In this document: positions 11,537 through 24,300 of the stretch, piece by piece | Position numbering within the stretch: the first letter of the stretch is position 1 | Layout: the number at the start of each line of letters is the position of its first letter | Origin: Owenia fusiformis | Taxonomy: Eukaryota; Annelida; Polychaeta; Sabellida; Oweniidae | Length of the DNA stretch: 64,000 bases | Assembly: GCA_903813345.2 (NCBI GenBank) | Contig: CAIIXF020000005.1 | Span: 18,789,375 to 18,853,374 of the forward strand | Direction of reading: 5' to 3' | Program-made: the position numbers and the translations under genes | The notes under the pieces: model-generated | What the model was told of the DNA's origin: nothing | The model's input: the letters and a program-made list of their open reading frames with translations, nothing else | Databases searched by the model: none

Positions 11537-11887
11537 CATTATTAAATGTAAGTCTAAAATAAACATTTGAATATTCATTTCATCTATGTCAATTTTATTA
11601 TTAATATCAATTAAATATACAAAATAAAAACATGATATTTGGCCAAATAATTTCTCAAAAATCTGTCATTATGTTACAATTACCTTCTTATTTTGAACAT
11701 AGACATGTACATTGAAGTCAAATCAAAAATTAGGCCTATTACTTTTAAGATATGTTGCACTGTGCATTGGAATCATTTGATATAATAATACAGTAGTATA
11801 TGATGCACATGATGCACATGTGACAAGACATTGCAGATTTCCAGTTCTCTGTTGGACCATTCATAATCTTCAATATATATTGTTCAA

Positions 11888-12319
11888 TCAAGATGGAGAC
11901 TTTACGACACCAACCAAAGCAGCACGAATGGTACGCTCATGTAATCTGTAACCAACTTTAGTTACAACAGCTATAGTATTGTCCTCCTTTCCCTCCATAG
12001 GTGTCTGAAACAATGCCTCATGGAAGTTTGGATCAAATACTTCACCAACGTCAGGGTTAATCATTATTAAGTTATGTTTGTTAAACACTTTTTGTAATTG
12101 TGTCTCCGTCATAGTTAGTCCTTCATGCATTGACTTCAGGTAGGGGTCACCAGTTAGGGCATCTGGGGGAACACTTTCCGTGGCTTTACCAAGAATATCA
12201 GCCACCTCAAGTAAGTCCTTACAGAATCCTTGGATTCCAAAGATTTTTGCATCATCAACCTGTTTCTTCATCCTTGTTCGAACATTTTCTGTTTCTGCTA
12301 GTGATCTTTTGTATTTATC
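11888..12319 (-). CDS. GRPEL1: GRPEL1 exon 3, conserved GrpE domain
   Basis: Runs from the acceptor AG at 12321-12320 to the TGA at 11890-11888. It encodes 143 residues from DKYKRSLAETENVRTR through the C-terminal VGVVKSPS, covering the dimer-helix end, the four-helix bundle and the beta domain. Opposite-strand reading frames over it (for example 12130-12426) are shadows. Confidence 0.95.
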   Translation of the reverse strand, partial: DKYKRSLAETENVRTRMKKQVDDAKIFGIQGFCKDLLEVADILGKATESVPPDALTGDPYLKSMHEGLTMTETQLQKVFNKHNLIMINPDVGEVFDPNFHEALFQTPMEGKEDNTIAVVTKVGYRLHERTIRAALVGVVKSPS

Positions 12320-15300
12320 CTGGAAAGTATATAAGGAATGCTTTTAGTTCTATAACTACTACATATATTGCTACCAAATATGTTACAACTATATGGTCAG
12401 GTCAAATTCAGTATATGTGCAAGTAAATATCATAAGAAAATGAAAACTGATGAGTAATTTCATTGTTAATGTTTATTTCAAACTTGTCAATTATTACCAG
12501 TTTTGAATGGGCTTTACAATGGTATGAAGAATATAACATATAGAAAATGACGTCCTTGGCTAAATATGAAAATGTATTACACTGTAAAATAGCAAAGTGC
12601 AATTTATGAAGTAATTTAAAGGAAAAGTCACATTAGTAAGTTTGTAGGACAACATTTTTAACCATTGCTAACTTTTTTGAATTTTCATCTCATTTTTTCA
12701 AATTTCCACCAGGTATTCACAATATTTATGCCATGTACCTCCAAGAGTTTAGTAATATCATACAAAATTCTGAAAATGTTATGGCTGATAAAGGAGCATG
12801 CACCTTTTTTCTTTACAGAGGGTATATCTATGCAGTTTGAAGGAAAATAATTTGGGCGCACATAAAAAACTATAATTAGTAATAATAAGAAAAGATATTC
12901 CAACACCTTTTGGACTTGATAACCAAAGTTCTGTTAGATTGCACAGCATTATCCAAAAGCATTATTTACCTGAACATCAGCTATCTGGTCTAATAGTTTC
13001 TGTTTTTCTTCTCGTAAACTCTTTTCTATATCTGATATTTCAGGTTTTTCTTCAGGTTTATCAGTTTTCTCCTCTTTAGAATCAACATTTTCTTCTGTAG
13101 CAGTTGTTGACCAATGTCTGCTTTGTTGAGGCGATCTGAAGTCATAAATCTGGCAATTAAATAATTCATTTAGGCTATTTGCACTTAGTTAAAATAGGAA
13201 TTATTAAAATAATGATATTCTGACAAGCTCACCGGAGCAATGACCAAAAGAGTCCAACTGAATTTCTGAGTCAGGAATCATATTTATTCCTTCAACTTTC
13301 ACGCTTGATCATTAAGCAACTGAAGCTATCTTTTAAAAAAATGTTTCTCTTATATACATCCCTTATTTTATTTTCTGAAAATATACCTGATCAAATAATT
13401 ATCAAAGATTTTAAATGCAGAAATATCTAAATTTTATAGGAATTGAAAAAGGGACTCCATCCTTAATTTTTTAGCCGATAAGACAACGAATGATATAAGA
13501 TTTTAATGTTATTTAGAAAATCAGTCTCAACTCATCTTTATTCTGAGTCACAGGCTATGCAAGTTGAGCAGTGGTTTGTATATTTAATACTCCTACACAT
13601 CAATTCAAATGTATAGAAGTCATTATCAAATCTCACCCAGAAAAAAGCTGCACTCAAGTTCACTGATTGGTGTATCACTTTTTATGCATATTATATATCA
13701 GCAACATATCTTTTTGCAACATACTTAATTGAAGTTGATTATTGTTATCATCGAGTTCTTTTGTCAATTTCATAAGAAGTAGACATTTAGAAAAACATAT
13801 TTATTTCACAATTAAAGGCCAACGTTGCGTATTTTCAACATTTTTTGGGTAAAATAAAGACTTACATTTGAATTTCATTGTATATCTTTCATTTGACACC
13901 AACAACAGCTCAAACAGACCACATCAAAGCTTACAATAAATTATCAAAAAATATTTTCGATCTGCCAAGCCTTTACATATCAGGTTTTTATTAATGTCAT
14001 TGAAAGATGGCAATATTGTTTGTATTACATGATACATTCATTTTCATATAAGTGTCACCATATTTAGATCAACAGTAATTTAAAACATGCACTTTGTTTA
14101 ACATTTAAGAGTCGCAAAATTCCAAGAAAATTCCCCGGAATTTCAATGTTGACAATATTTTCATCCAGTACTGGGCGATAATAGGTAAAATAGTGACATT
14201 TCGAGATGAGAAAAAGAGAAATTAGATGAAAGATCGTAATTATGGTTTTAAAATGAACATTCTAACGAAATGGTAATTAGAAGCCAAAATTATCAGGCGA
14301 AGGAACAACCATGACTGATAGCGAAGTCAAAAGAGTGATCTTGTATGACAAATCAACAGAGGGGGAGATTTCCCAAAGAAGCTTTTTATATTGGCAGGCC
14401 TCATTTGCCATTGACATGAATTAGTTGAAATGAAATTAATTAATGTTCCCTGTTGTTTTATGAGTATTCTCTACAAGTTTGGATCGAGTAACTTCGATAG
14501 TATTACCGTAGTTTTGGCTTATGGGCCATGTAAACCAGCATAGAATATGCAAATTAGATAGATACATAATATCTATGTATTCATGCATATATATATTATA
14601 TGCCAGCACAGAATATGCAAATTAGATAGATACATACATTATTATATGTATTCATATATATGTATGATATATACAAGCATGGAATATGTTAATTAGATAG
14701 ACTAGATACATATATAGAACTAGATACAGAACAATTATTTATTAGTTGGCATAGCATATGTTAATTAAATAACAATAATTCATGAATATCTGATATATCT
14801 ATGAATATGCTTTAATTTATGAGATATATGTGTATTGTATACATGTTATATATGTATGTATTTGTATATATCTTCTAAGCTGGTCCCCAGTCCCCAGTTC
14901 CCAGTTTGAGATATCTATATTGTTATATATAATATGTATGTATTTGTATGTATCTTTTAAGAAGGTCCCCAGTCCCCAGTTCCCAGTTTGAGATATTTAT
15001 ATGCTATATATAATATGTATGTATGTATTTGTATGTATCTTCTGAGCTGGTCCCCAGTCCCCAGTTCCCAGTTTGAGATATCTATATGCTATATATATAT
15101 GTATGTATTTGTATGTATCTTTTAAGAAGGTCCCCAGTCCCCAGTTCCCAGTTTGAGATATCTATGTTTGTGTATATATGTATTTGTATGTATCTTCTAA
15201 GCTGGTCCCCAGTCCCCAGTTCCCATTTTGAGATATCTATGTCATATGTATTTATGTATCTTCTAAGCTGGTCCCCAGTCCCCAGTTCCCAGTTTGAGAT

Positions 15301-18300
15301 ATCTATATGTAGGTTTTTGTATTAAACATTGACAGACTATGAAATGAATATAACATCGTAACAAAAAAGTTTGGGATATCAAAAAAGTAAAGAAAATCGA
15401 TAATTTCCGGCGCGCTGATTGGTTGTATGCAAATGAGTCAAATCAATGATGTCAATGCCTGAAAGTTTTGAAGAATTAGTACAGCCAGCATAGGAATATT
15501 TTGAATTAACTGCAATAAAAAGGATTCTATTTGCCCAATGCACTAATTATTTTTAGTCAAATATGAAATATGGACGGGGCACTTTCATTCCGAATCTTAT
15601 GTAATTTAATTTAATCTTTTTTTGACAGAGCTATTGTTTATTAAGACTTCTCAGATCAGCCTCACATACCCGGGCTCATATGTCGTAGTAAGAAATTCCA
15701 TCAGAAATTCACCATGAGTAACATTCGCACAAAGCGTTACCTTTTGGTACTTATTCGCCATCAGCGATGTCAATAATGATCAGCAATGTCAACATATCAT
15801 CAATAAACATTGTATGATATACGCTCTTTCTCTGAAATCTTCCCAGTGATCATTATTCAAAACCGATCATCACATAACTAATTCATCTTATGAAAAGTGA
15901 GGTTTTACAAGTGACGTTTTCAGGACACCCTGCATATCCAGTTTTTTTTTTATTAAGCGTTCTCATTCTCATTATTTTCAAGAAATCCATCATCATTTTG
16001 GTTAAAAAAAATTATAGGGTCTGCTGGATCTATTTTGACAGTTTTGCTTTAGCAAGATACTTTTACAAATTGACTGTTTCTACACTGAATAATATATTAA
16101 CTTCTCTTATTACATGTTTAATGGTATAGACTGGACTCATGTAGGTGGAAGAGTCATCTAATAGTCATTAAGTTATCATCTTTACATAACACTTTAAAAT
16201 CCAAGAACAGCCAGATTTTATTTAGGCAGAACTTCAATGTCTATCTGATATATAACAAGATATGTGAAAATTAGAAAGATTGACCTTTTTGTTATCCTAG
16301 TCACAAGTTTAACCTTTCCATTTAGACTGAACAGTTGACATCCTGGATATTTAGGAGAACCTGTAAAGGATTGGTATTGATATGGTGAACTTTTTGAACA
16401 CACTTTTCTCTTAAATCAGTCATCAAAAATTTCTAAAAATTACATATTGTCAATTTAATGGTCATCTTTTGAGTGGTAACAATAAAATTTGAAAAAATGT
16501 ATATACTTTTCTCTATATTGTTTTAGAAAACACATCAAACACTTCTTTTGCTTCTGGTATCATATGCTCAGAATGAAATGAAACATCTTTCCGAACCTGT
16601 TTTGAACAAAACGACATATACACAACATGTTTAAAGGGTGACGATAAGCATCCCGTATAAAAACAATATGGCGGCTCCAGGCGAATCAACTGGATCAGTC
16701 CATTTTTAAGAAATAAGGGGAGTTCTGTAAAATCCAGTTTATTGAAATTGTCTTTGAGATAAAGTAATCCGTTTATAATGGTTTTGAAAACGTTATCCAT
16801 AGAGTGATTGCGTTCAAACAGTACATGTACAACAGCCAATACAAATCCTTGTATTAGAACTGCTTTGTTTCATTTGTAGGATATTTCATATGCCAAGCTG
16901 TGTGCTATTACGTTATGGGGAAATGTAGATGCCAATTTTTCCTTATTATACACAAATAGAAGATCCTGAAACTTCACCCATAAATTTGGAATTGATTTGA
17001 CAAAATAAAAATCACCCTTTTATAAATGTGTGACGATCTATAATATACTTAGGCTATATAACAGTTAGAGGTGTTGACACAACGACATCGAACCTGTGAA
17101 CCCTTGAGTATTATTCCGGGATCGGGCCTTTTATACTAAACGGTGAGCAACACCAGAAACGAGCGTTCGATTTGCTAAACGATATGCGTCACCCTTTAAG
17201 TCTCTCAATATTGTAATTGTTCAAAGGAAATTTTGGTTGATTTTAAAAAAGTGTTGATGAAATAAAAGGTTTATCTTGATTTTTATCTATTTTTGAGGGG
17301 TTTTGTTTACTTTTTTTCTAATTTTGCTTCAATATATTGAAAAGGTAGAGAATTCATAATACATTGAAATACATTAGACTGATAGCTTCTGAAATTGACT
17401 CTCTATTTAAAATCAGTATCAAGATATGATCCATCTTAAGTAGACACATACATGTATGTTTGGATAACTAACAGCTTATCAGCTTTATAGTGCTTCATAT
17501 AACTGTATAATTCTTTTCCAATCTGGAGACAGATTATTTAAGTTATGTAAGTTATGGGTTTGTCTCATTACTGTAGTCTTGACTGGATTAACTGTTTTCC
17601 TCTAGAAGATAGGTTTCAGGCTGATTCAATATATAATTCAAAGACAATTTTAAAGAGTTCTTAAAAGTTAAAGTTCTGTCAAGTCTGGAGTAAAGTTAAA
17701 ATTTCTATAATGAAATATGAAGTATAAAATATCTACATTGGAATCACTTATATTTTTAGACATACTATGACCATTGCCGCTTACCATTTTTGACCTATAT
17801 ACCTATCATAGGCGTAGCCAGGAGGTAGGGGCGATGACCAATGAAAATAAGAGCTTTAAAATGCATTTTGTTTGAAGCTTCTAGCTAATAGCAAAAATTT
17901 GGCGATTGGGACCCCCCCCCCTGGTCTGCTGGTTGCGCTAATGTCTTTTATTTCCACATATAGGGTAACTCAGTGAACTTAAATATACAAGTTTAATGTT
18001 AAACGTTGCTCTAAAGTTTGTGTAACTGATATCTACCTGGTGTGCTCATGTGGCCAGTATTAGATCAGATAGAGAAAAAATATAACACCTTCATTATGAA
18101 CTAGCAGCTCATACCCAAACAGAAGAATAAAAATCTGTACAAATTGATTGATGCTGTATGCCAAAAAAATAGGTTTTAAAATGCTCATAAATATTAGATA
18201 ACTTAAACATGCAATATACTGGAGTAATACTACTCAGATAACATTTTGGTTATTTTACCTTGATATTTGAAGACAATTGTTAAATACATAAATATTAGAT

Positions 18301-21300
18301 TTACAATTGTACTTTTTTGTTATAATGTTATTCACCTTTCCACAAAGTCAGCTCATGAATATTATAATGAGCTGCTTAGAAATCTTTGAGGTCAATGAGA
18401 GAAACTTTTTCCCGCGAAAAACAAATGTAATTGAGTTTACATGTAAATCCTCGGTTGATTGCTGTAAGTTTTGCCTCTTCAAATGTGCAAGTAATCAGTA
18501 AATTATTGACAGATTTTTATTGAAAGTCAAATTGGCATTTATTTACGCCTTCTAAGCGATTGAAATATTAAATTTCTGTTCATAATGAGTAAATAATTTG
18601 AAGAGAATTACTCCGGTCAGTTTTCAATCATGATAGGAACTGGATGTGAACAGGTGAAATTATCATAATGATTAGTTCACTAACATTATAACATGTCTCT
18701 CATGCATATAAATATATAGATAGACAATCTATTTTAAGTTAATCTTCAGTTGTCATTTGATGAATGACCTGTTCAAATGAAAAAACATTTGCTCTAATTC
18801 ATTAAATCATTGACTTCACTACTTCCATGATTCAATCAACTAAACGATTACTTCCTATTTATTTCTGCAAGTCATATCTGATCATATCTTGAAAATACTA
18901 TACTTGAAAACATCGGGATATATATAGATTATCCTATATGAGGTTCAGGATATTACGGCCCTCTGGCAGATATATAATATTGGCCATTGGCCAAGGGATA
19001 ATCCAAATATCTTGAACCGACTATAGGATGATTTGTTAATCCCATACCAATCACATTGTTCAATTGGCCAAAGTTCAGAAACTTTGCAACCAACCGTAGA
19101 ATTATTTTAAAATGTCCAGTTTTGTATTCCTGTTTCTTTTCCTGTTCAAATCTTTGATAATTATTATGCTCCTTCCCTTCATTAACGCATCAAACAGATC
19201 GCAATTGTCTGCGTTTTTCTCCATTGTGGTTTCGTTATGCGAACGTTACAAAAAAGAACCAATACGGGAACAGCGGTTATGACGTAGTGGGCAGATATAC
19301 TATATCTGAACTTTCAGAGCGGGACGTAAAGCTATATCTGCCCGCTGATGAAAATATAAGTTTTATCAAACCGGCTTTATGTACCCGTAACACATCCAAG
19401 TATGGGATAAAGAATTGATATCTTATATAGAGATTATCCTATATGAGGTTCAGGATATTGGCATTATCCCGAGGTAAATATAATATATCTGTCCGAGGGC
19501 CGCAGCTAGGTCCAGAGGGAAAATATATTATATTGGCCAAGGATAATCCCAATATCCTGAACCGACTATAGAACAATATGTTTATCCCATACCAATCTTG
19601 GTCATCTGGTTCACATTGTTCAATCGTGGAAATATTTTAGAATATTCATGTCCAGTTTGGTTTTCTTGGCCGTGGGCGGATTTTCCTGTTCTCTCAAATA
19701 TTCCCACATTTATTTTCTCGAATTTTTGATTGATTAAGTGGATGCTCCTTCCCTTTTTTAAACCTTCAAACAGATCCCGTAATATATACCTGTAACACAT
19801 CCAAGTAAACATATATATATTCCAATGTATATTTCCCGCTGCGTATCTCCCAATCCAAATATTCCCGGGAAAACGTTTTTTTATTCAGTGTAGAAACAGT
19901 CAATTTGTATAAGTATCTTGCTAAAGCAAAACTGTCAAAATAGATCCAGCAGACCCTATAATTTTTTTTAACCAAAATGATGATGGATTTCTTGAAAATA
20001 ATGAGAATGAAAACGCTTAATAAAAAAAAAAACTGGATATGCAGGGTGTCCTGAAAACGTCACTTGTAAAACCTCACTTTTCATAAGATGAATTAGTTAT
20101 GTGATGATCGGTTTTGAATAATGATCACTGGGAAGATTTCAGAGAAAGAGCGTATATCATACAATGTTTATTGATGATATGTTGACATTGCTGATCATTA
20201 TTGACATCGCTGATGGCGAATAAGTACCAAAAGGTAACGCTTTGTGCGAATGTTACTCATGGTGAATTTCTGATGGAATTTCTTACTACGACATATGAGC
20301 CCGGGTATGTGAGGCTGATCTGAGAAGTCTTAATAAACAATAGCTCTGTCAAAAAAAGATTAAATTAAATTACACAAGATTCAGAATGAAAGTGCCCCGT
20401 CCATATTTCATATTTGACTAAAAATAATTAGTACATTGGGCAAATAGAATCCTTTTTATTGCAGTTAATTCAAAATATTCCTATGCTGGCTGTACTAATT
20501 CTTCAAAACTTTCAGGCATTGACATCATTGATTTGACTCATTTGCATACAACCTATCAGCACGCCGGAAATTATCGATTTTCTTTACTTTTTTGATATCT
20601 CAAACTTAGTTTTTGTTACGATGTTATATTCATTTCATAGTCTGTCAATGTTTAATACAAAAACCTACATATAGATATCTCAAACTGGGAACTGGGGACT
20701 GGGGACCAGCTTAGAAGATACATACATACATATGACATAGATATCTCAAAATGGGAACTGGGGACTGGGGACCAGCTTAGAAGATACATACAAATACATA
20801 TATACACAAACATAGATATCTCAAACTGGGAACTGGGGACTGGGGACCTTCTTAAAAGATTCATACAAATACATACATATATATATAGCATATAGATATC
20901 TCAAACTGGGAACTGGGGACTGGGGACCAGCTTAGAAGATACATACAAATACATGCATACATATTATATATAGCATATAAATATCTCAAACTGGGAACTG
21001 GGGACTGGGGACCTTCTTAAAAGATACATACAAATACATACATATTATATATAACAATATAGATATCTCAAACTGGGAACTGGGGACTGGGGACCAGCTT
21101 AGAAGATATATACAAATACATACATATATAACATGTATACAATACACATATATCTCATAAATTAAAACATATTCATAGATATCTCAGATATTCATGAATT
21201 ATTGTTATTTAATTAACATATGCTATGCCAACTAATAAATAATTGTTCTGTATCTAGTTCTAACATATTCCATGCTTGTATATATATCATACATATATAT

Positions 21301-24300
21301 GAATACATATAATAATGTATGTATCTATCTAATTTGCATATTCTGTGCTGGCATATAATATATATATGCATGAATACATAGATATATGTATGTATACATA
21401 TATGTATCTATCTAATTTGCATATTCTATGCTGGTTTACATGGCCCATAAGCCGTAGTTTTGAACTGATGATGTTGAACTGATGTTAACACCATTACAAT
21501 GATTTCAAATTTTACTTTGCGCATGCGCAGCACTGAGAGAGCAAGTGCTCATGATTGTTCACGTAATCACACCCTGCTATTTGATTGGACATCATATAAT
21601 GGGGAACTGACAAATCAGCGAAAATCAATAGCCCCAAAATTTCAAACAAGGCATTAATGTGACAAAATGTCACCACCTAGTTGCTCACAATATTATTAGT
21701 TCAATCTTAAGTCAGATTTGAATTTTTGAGAATTCGGATATGATTTTGAAAAAGAAATTGGTCAATTTGAAGCAAGTTTACAAATTTCTTCTTCAAGTTT
21801 CTCAATAACACTGGATTGCCATTGACCTCTTACCAGATGTGCTAAAAGAAGTAAGTTGATTGAATGATAAGAATTAGTGTTCACTAGATACAGGTGTTCA
21901 CTAGAGAAGGTAGAGACATGTTTTACTACATACATTGTACATTGATAATCTAAGTGTCTGATATCATAAAAATACCGTGCAAATGTTATCATATGAATAG
22001 CCCATGACAGGAAATGCTGATTTTTCAAGAAAATTGATGCTTTTTCAATTTTACAAATTTCTTCTTCAAGTTTCTCAATAACACAGGATTGCCATTGACC
22101 TCTTACCAGATGTGCTAAAAGATGAAAATGTAATGATACTTTCCTGAAGAAATTGAACACAATTGAGTACTATCAGCTTTCAAATGACAGGAGCACAAGA
22201 GTGTTGGCAAACTTGGCGGAGCGCCTTTAGCCAGGTAGCCAATCAGATTTAAAGGCAAAACTACCATTTACACAAGGGGGGACGTAATACCCGGAACGTT
22301 CGCAAATTGGCATTCGTTTTTTTTACAGCATCCAATTTGAATAAGCCAATAAACATGATAGGGGTGTAAGAACTTGAAATTTATTCTGACGATGTGTCTT
22401 ACCCCCCAGTGGACATAAAGTCCAGAGCTGAATATGTCAGCACATGTTGATGATTGGTAAGTAAAAACAATCTATCCTTATAACTTAACATATTTTCTAT
22501 AGTTAAGTGAATTTCGGTCACGAACCATTCAGAAACAACAGTTAAAACGTAACATTATCCGGGTCAGATTTGATTGTACCACAATGGAAACCAATGGGGT
22601 TTTCTCATTTGCATAATCAGGTCACCTTAAACCGTGCTATAGAGCTGGGTAAGGGGGTAACATTGACAGAAAACACAATCGCCACTTCAAGTACATTTCC
22701 CTGTTTATTCTGTTCGTATCAAGCCGTTTTTACATGTCATATATTTAAGTTAATCAATTATGTAGCTCATGTGAACAGATTCCAATGCTATATAACTGCA
22801 AACGATACAGAAAAAGATACCTAGGTCTTAGAAAACCTACCCCTCTATACACCATTGTCTAATGAAGACCAAACAAAGCCCTGGATGTCTCGTTTGGTAC
22901 ACAACTAAGCCCTGAGTATTAAATAAGCAATTGATTTACAGAGTTCCTATGGTCATTGGTAAAATTAATTTGACCAGTCAGCACATAAGCTAAATTAGCA
23001 CATACAGTTAACATTTTTTTATGTTGAGAACAAGTTCATATTGTAAAAATAACAGAAAGTTATGATGAAACCACATATCTACTTACCAGTACGTTCTATG
23101 CCATCTCTCGAACTAGGTTACATTGTGAAACTCAGCTAAACACGACAGAAGGCAATATCCCGAGGTTATAAAATATTAATCGAAAAAAATTCCATTTCTC
23201 GATTTCCTGAATTGAACAAAGAAGCTTTTCAGAGATTTCAGCTATTTCTACTAAGATCAGTATCAGTATTTTGTTGCCTTCACTGTCGTGTTTGGCAATA
23301 TAACCTCGGACAAGAGATGACATACATACATTCAGAACATACTGATAAAAATAACAAATTTAACTGTAAAGCTGCAGTTTCATGGCTTTTTGTTGGGAAG
23401 TTAACAGGGGATTCAGTGGTATGGCTCAACAAAAAAGTCCAGTGGGATGTAATTGCACTATCCTATTGCAGCATCCCTCTTTGGGTCTTATTTTTCATGA
23501 TCAAAGTCACAAAAATCATTTGGAATTACTCGAGTCTCTAGCCAATTCTTGTCTAGAAGTGATTTCATCTGGAACAACGTGAACCATTTGAAAAAAGCTG
23601 GCTGTCGTGTTATAAATTCATCAAATAATTTAAAAATCGTCAGATAAATAAATCATGAATTAAAATGAAACTGGCTGAGCTCCTTGATGAGATATTGCAT
23701 GATTTCGTCAGGATTTCATCTAAAATAAAAATAAATGGCTCTAAGAAAAATGGCGATATCCGAAAACTGGACGAAATGTCGTTATTGTCTGACATTAGTA
23801 ACTGACTGTAAATTCTAAGTTAGCGATCCAGAAGATGTGAACTAATACTTTGATCACTTTAGGTGCGTTTTGGGATTTTTGGTGAGGTAATAAGACCAAA
23901 ACTCACAATTCAAATTGTGATATGGAAAAACGGCGAACATTTGATTTCATATTTTAGGATTATGAAATAACCTGTATATAGCAGTAAAGAACATGCAGGG
24001 ATTTATCTTTGGACGAAGGCCATGATATAGTGGCCTTAGAAGAAGGTAAATTTGGAACACTGTCAGTAAAAGCAAAATCAATAGATTAGCCCTATCCCTA
24101 CTAATGATACTTAAGCTATAAAAATAACTACAACGATGTCGTAATAAATGATGGAACTTTGATCATAATTATTTCAATTCAAAAATTAAAAATTTCGATA
24201 AATTTCCCCAAAAATATTTAATACACACATTTTACACCTGATTGAGTGTCCTATGATTTTGAAAGTTTGTGGACAATAAAAATACATGTTTCTAATTTGT

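Larger units (their letters stand above)
14517..21452. mobile_element. 6.9-kb foldback element with 1.57-kb inverted arms and target duplication
   Basis: Left arm 14517-16092 and right arm 19881-21452 are near-identical inverted copies. They begin GCTTATGGGCCATGTAAACC and end with its reverse complement. CGTAGTTTTG lies on both sides (14507-14516 and 21453-21462): a 9-10 bp target duplication, with one base shared ambiguously with the ends. The interrupted repeat is seen whole at 53083-53402 with a single GTAGTTTTG at 53239-53247, which is the pre-insertion state. Each arm contains a six-unit minisatellite and an inner TTTCCGGCG-containing portion. The 3.8-kb interior holds no transposase-like frame, only smaller repeats and an inserted TTAA-flanked element. 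Long arms with tandem repeats plus 9-bp duplications recall Foldback/MULE elements; the class is inferred. It lies in GRPEL1 intron 1. Confidence 0.9.

Noticed and set aside
16513-16839. 108-codon minus-strand frame
   Set aside because: It crosses the boundary of a TTAA-flanked insertion, so it joins two unrelated sequences and is not a gene.
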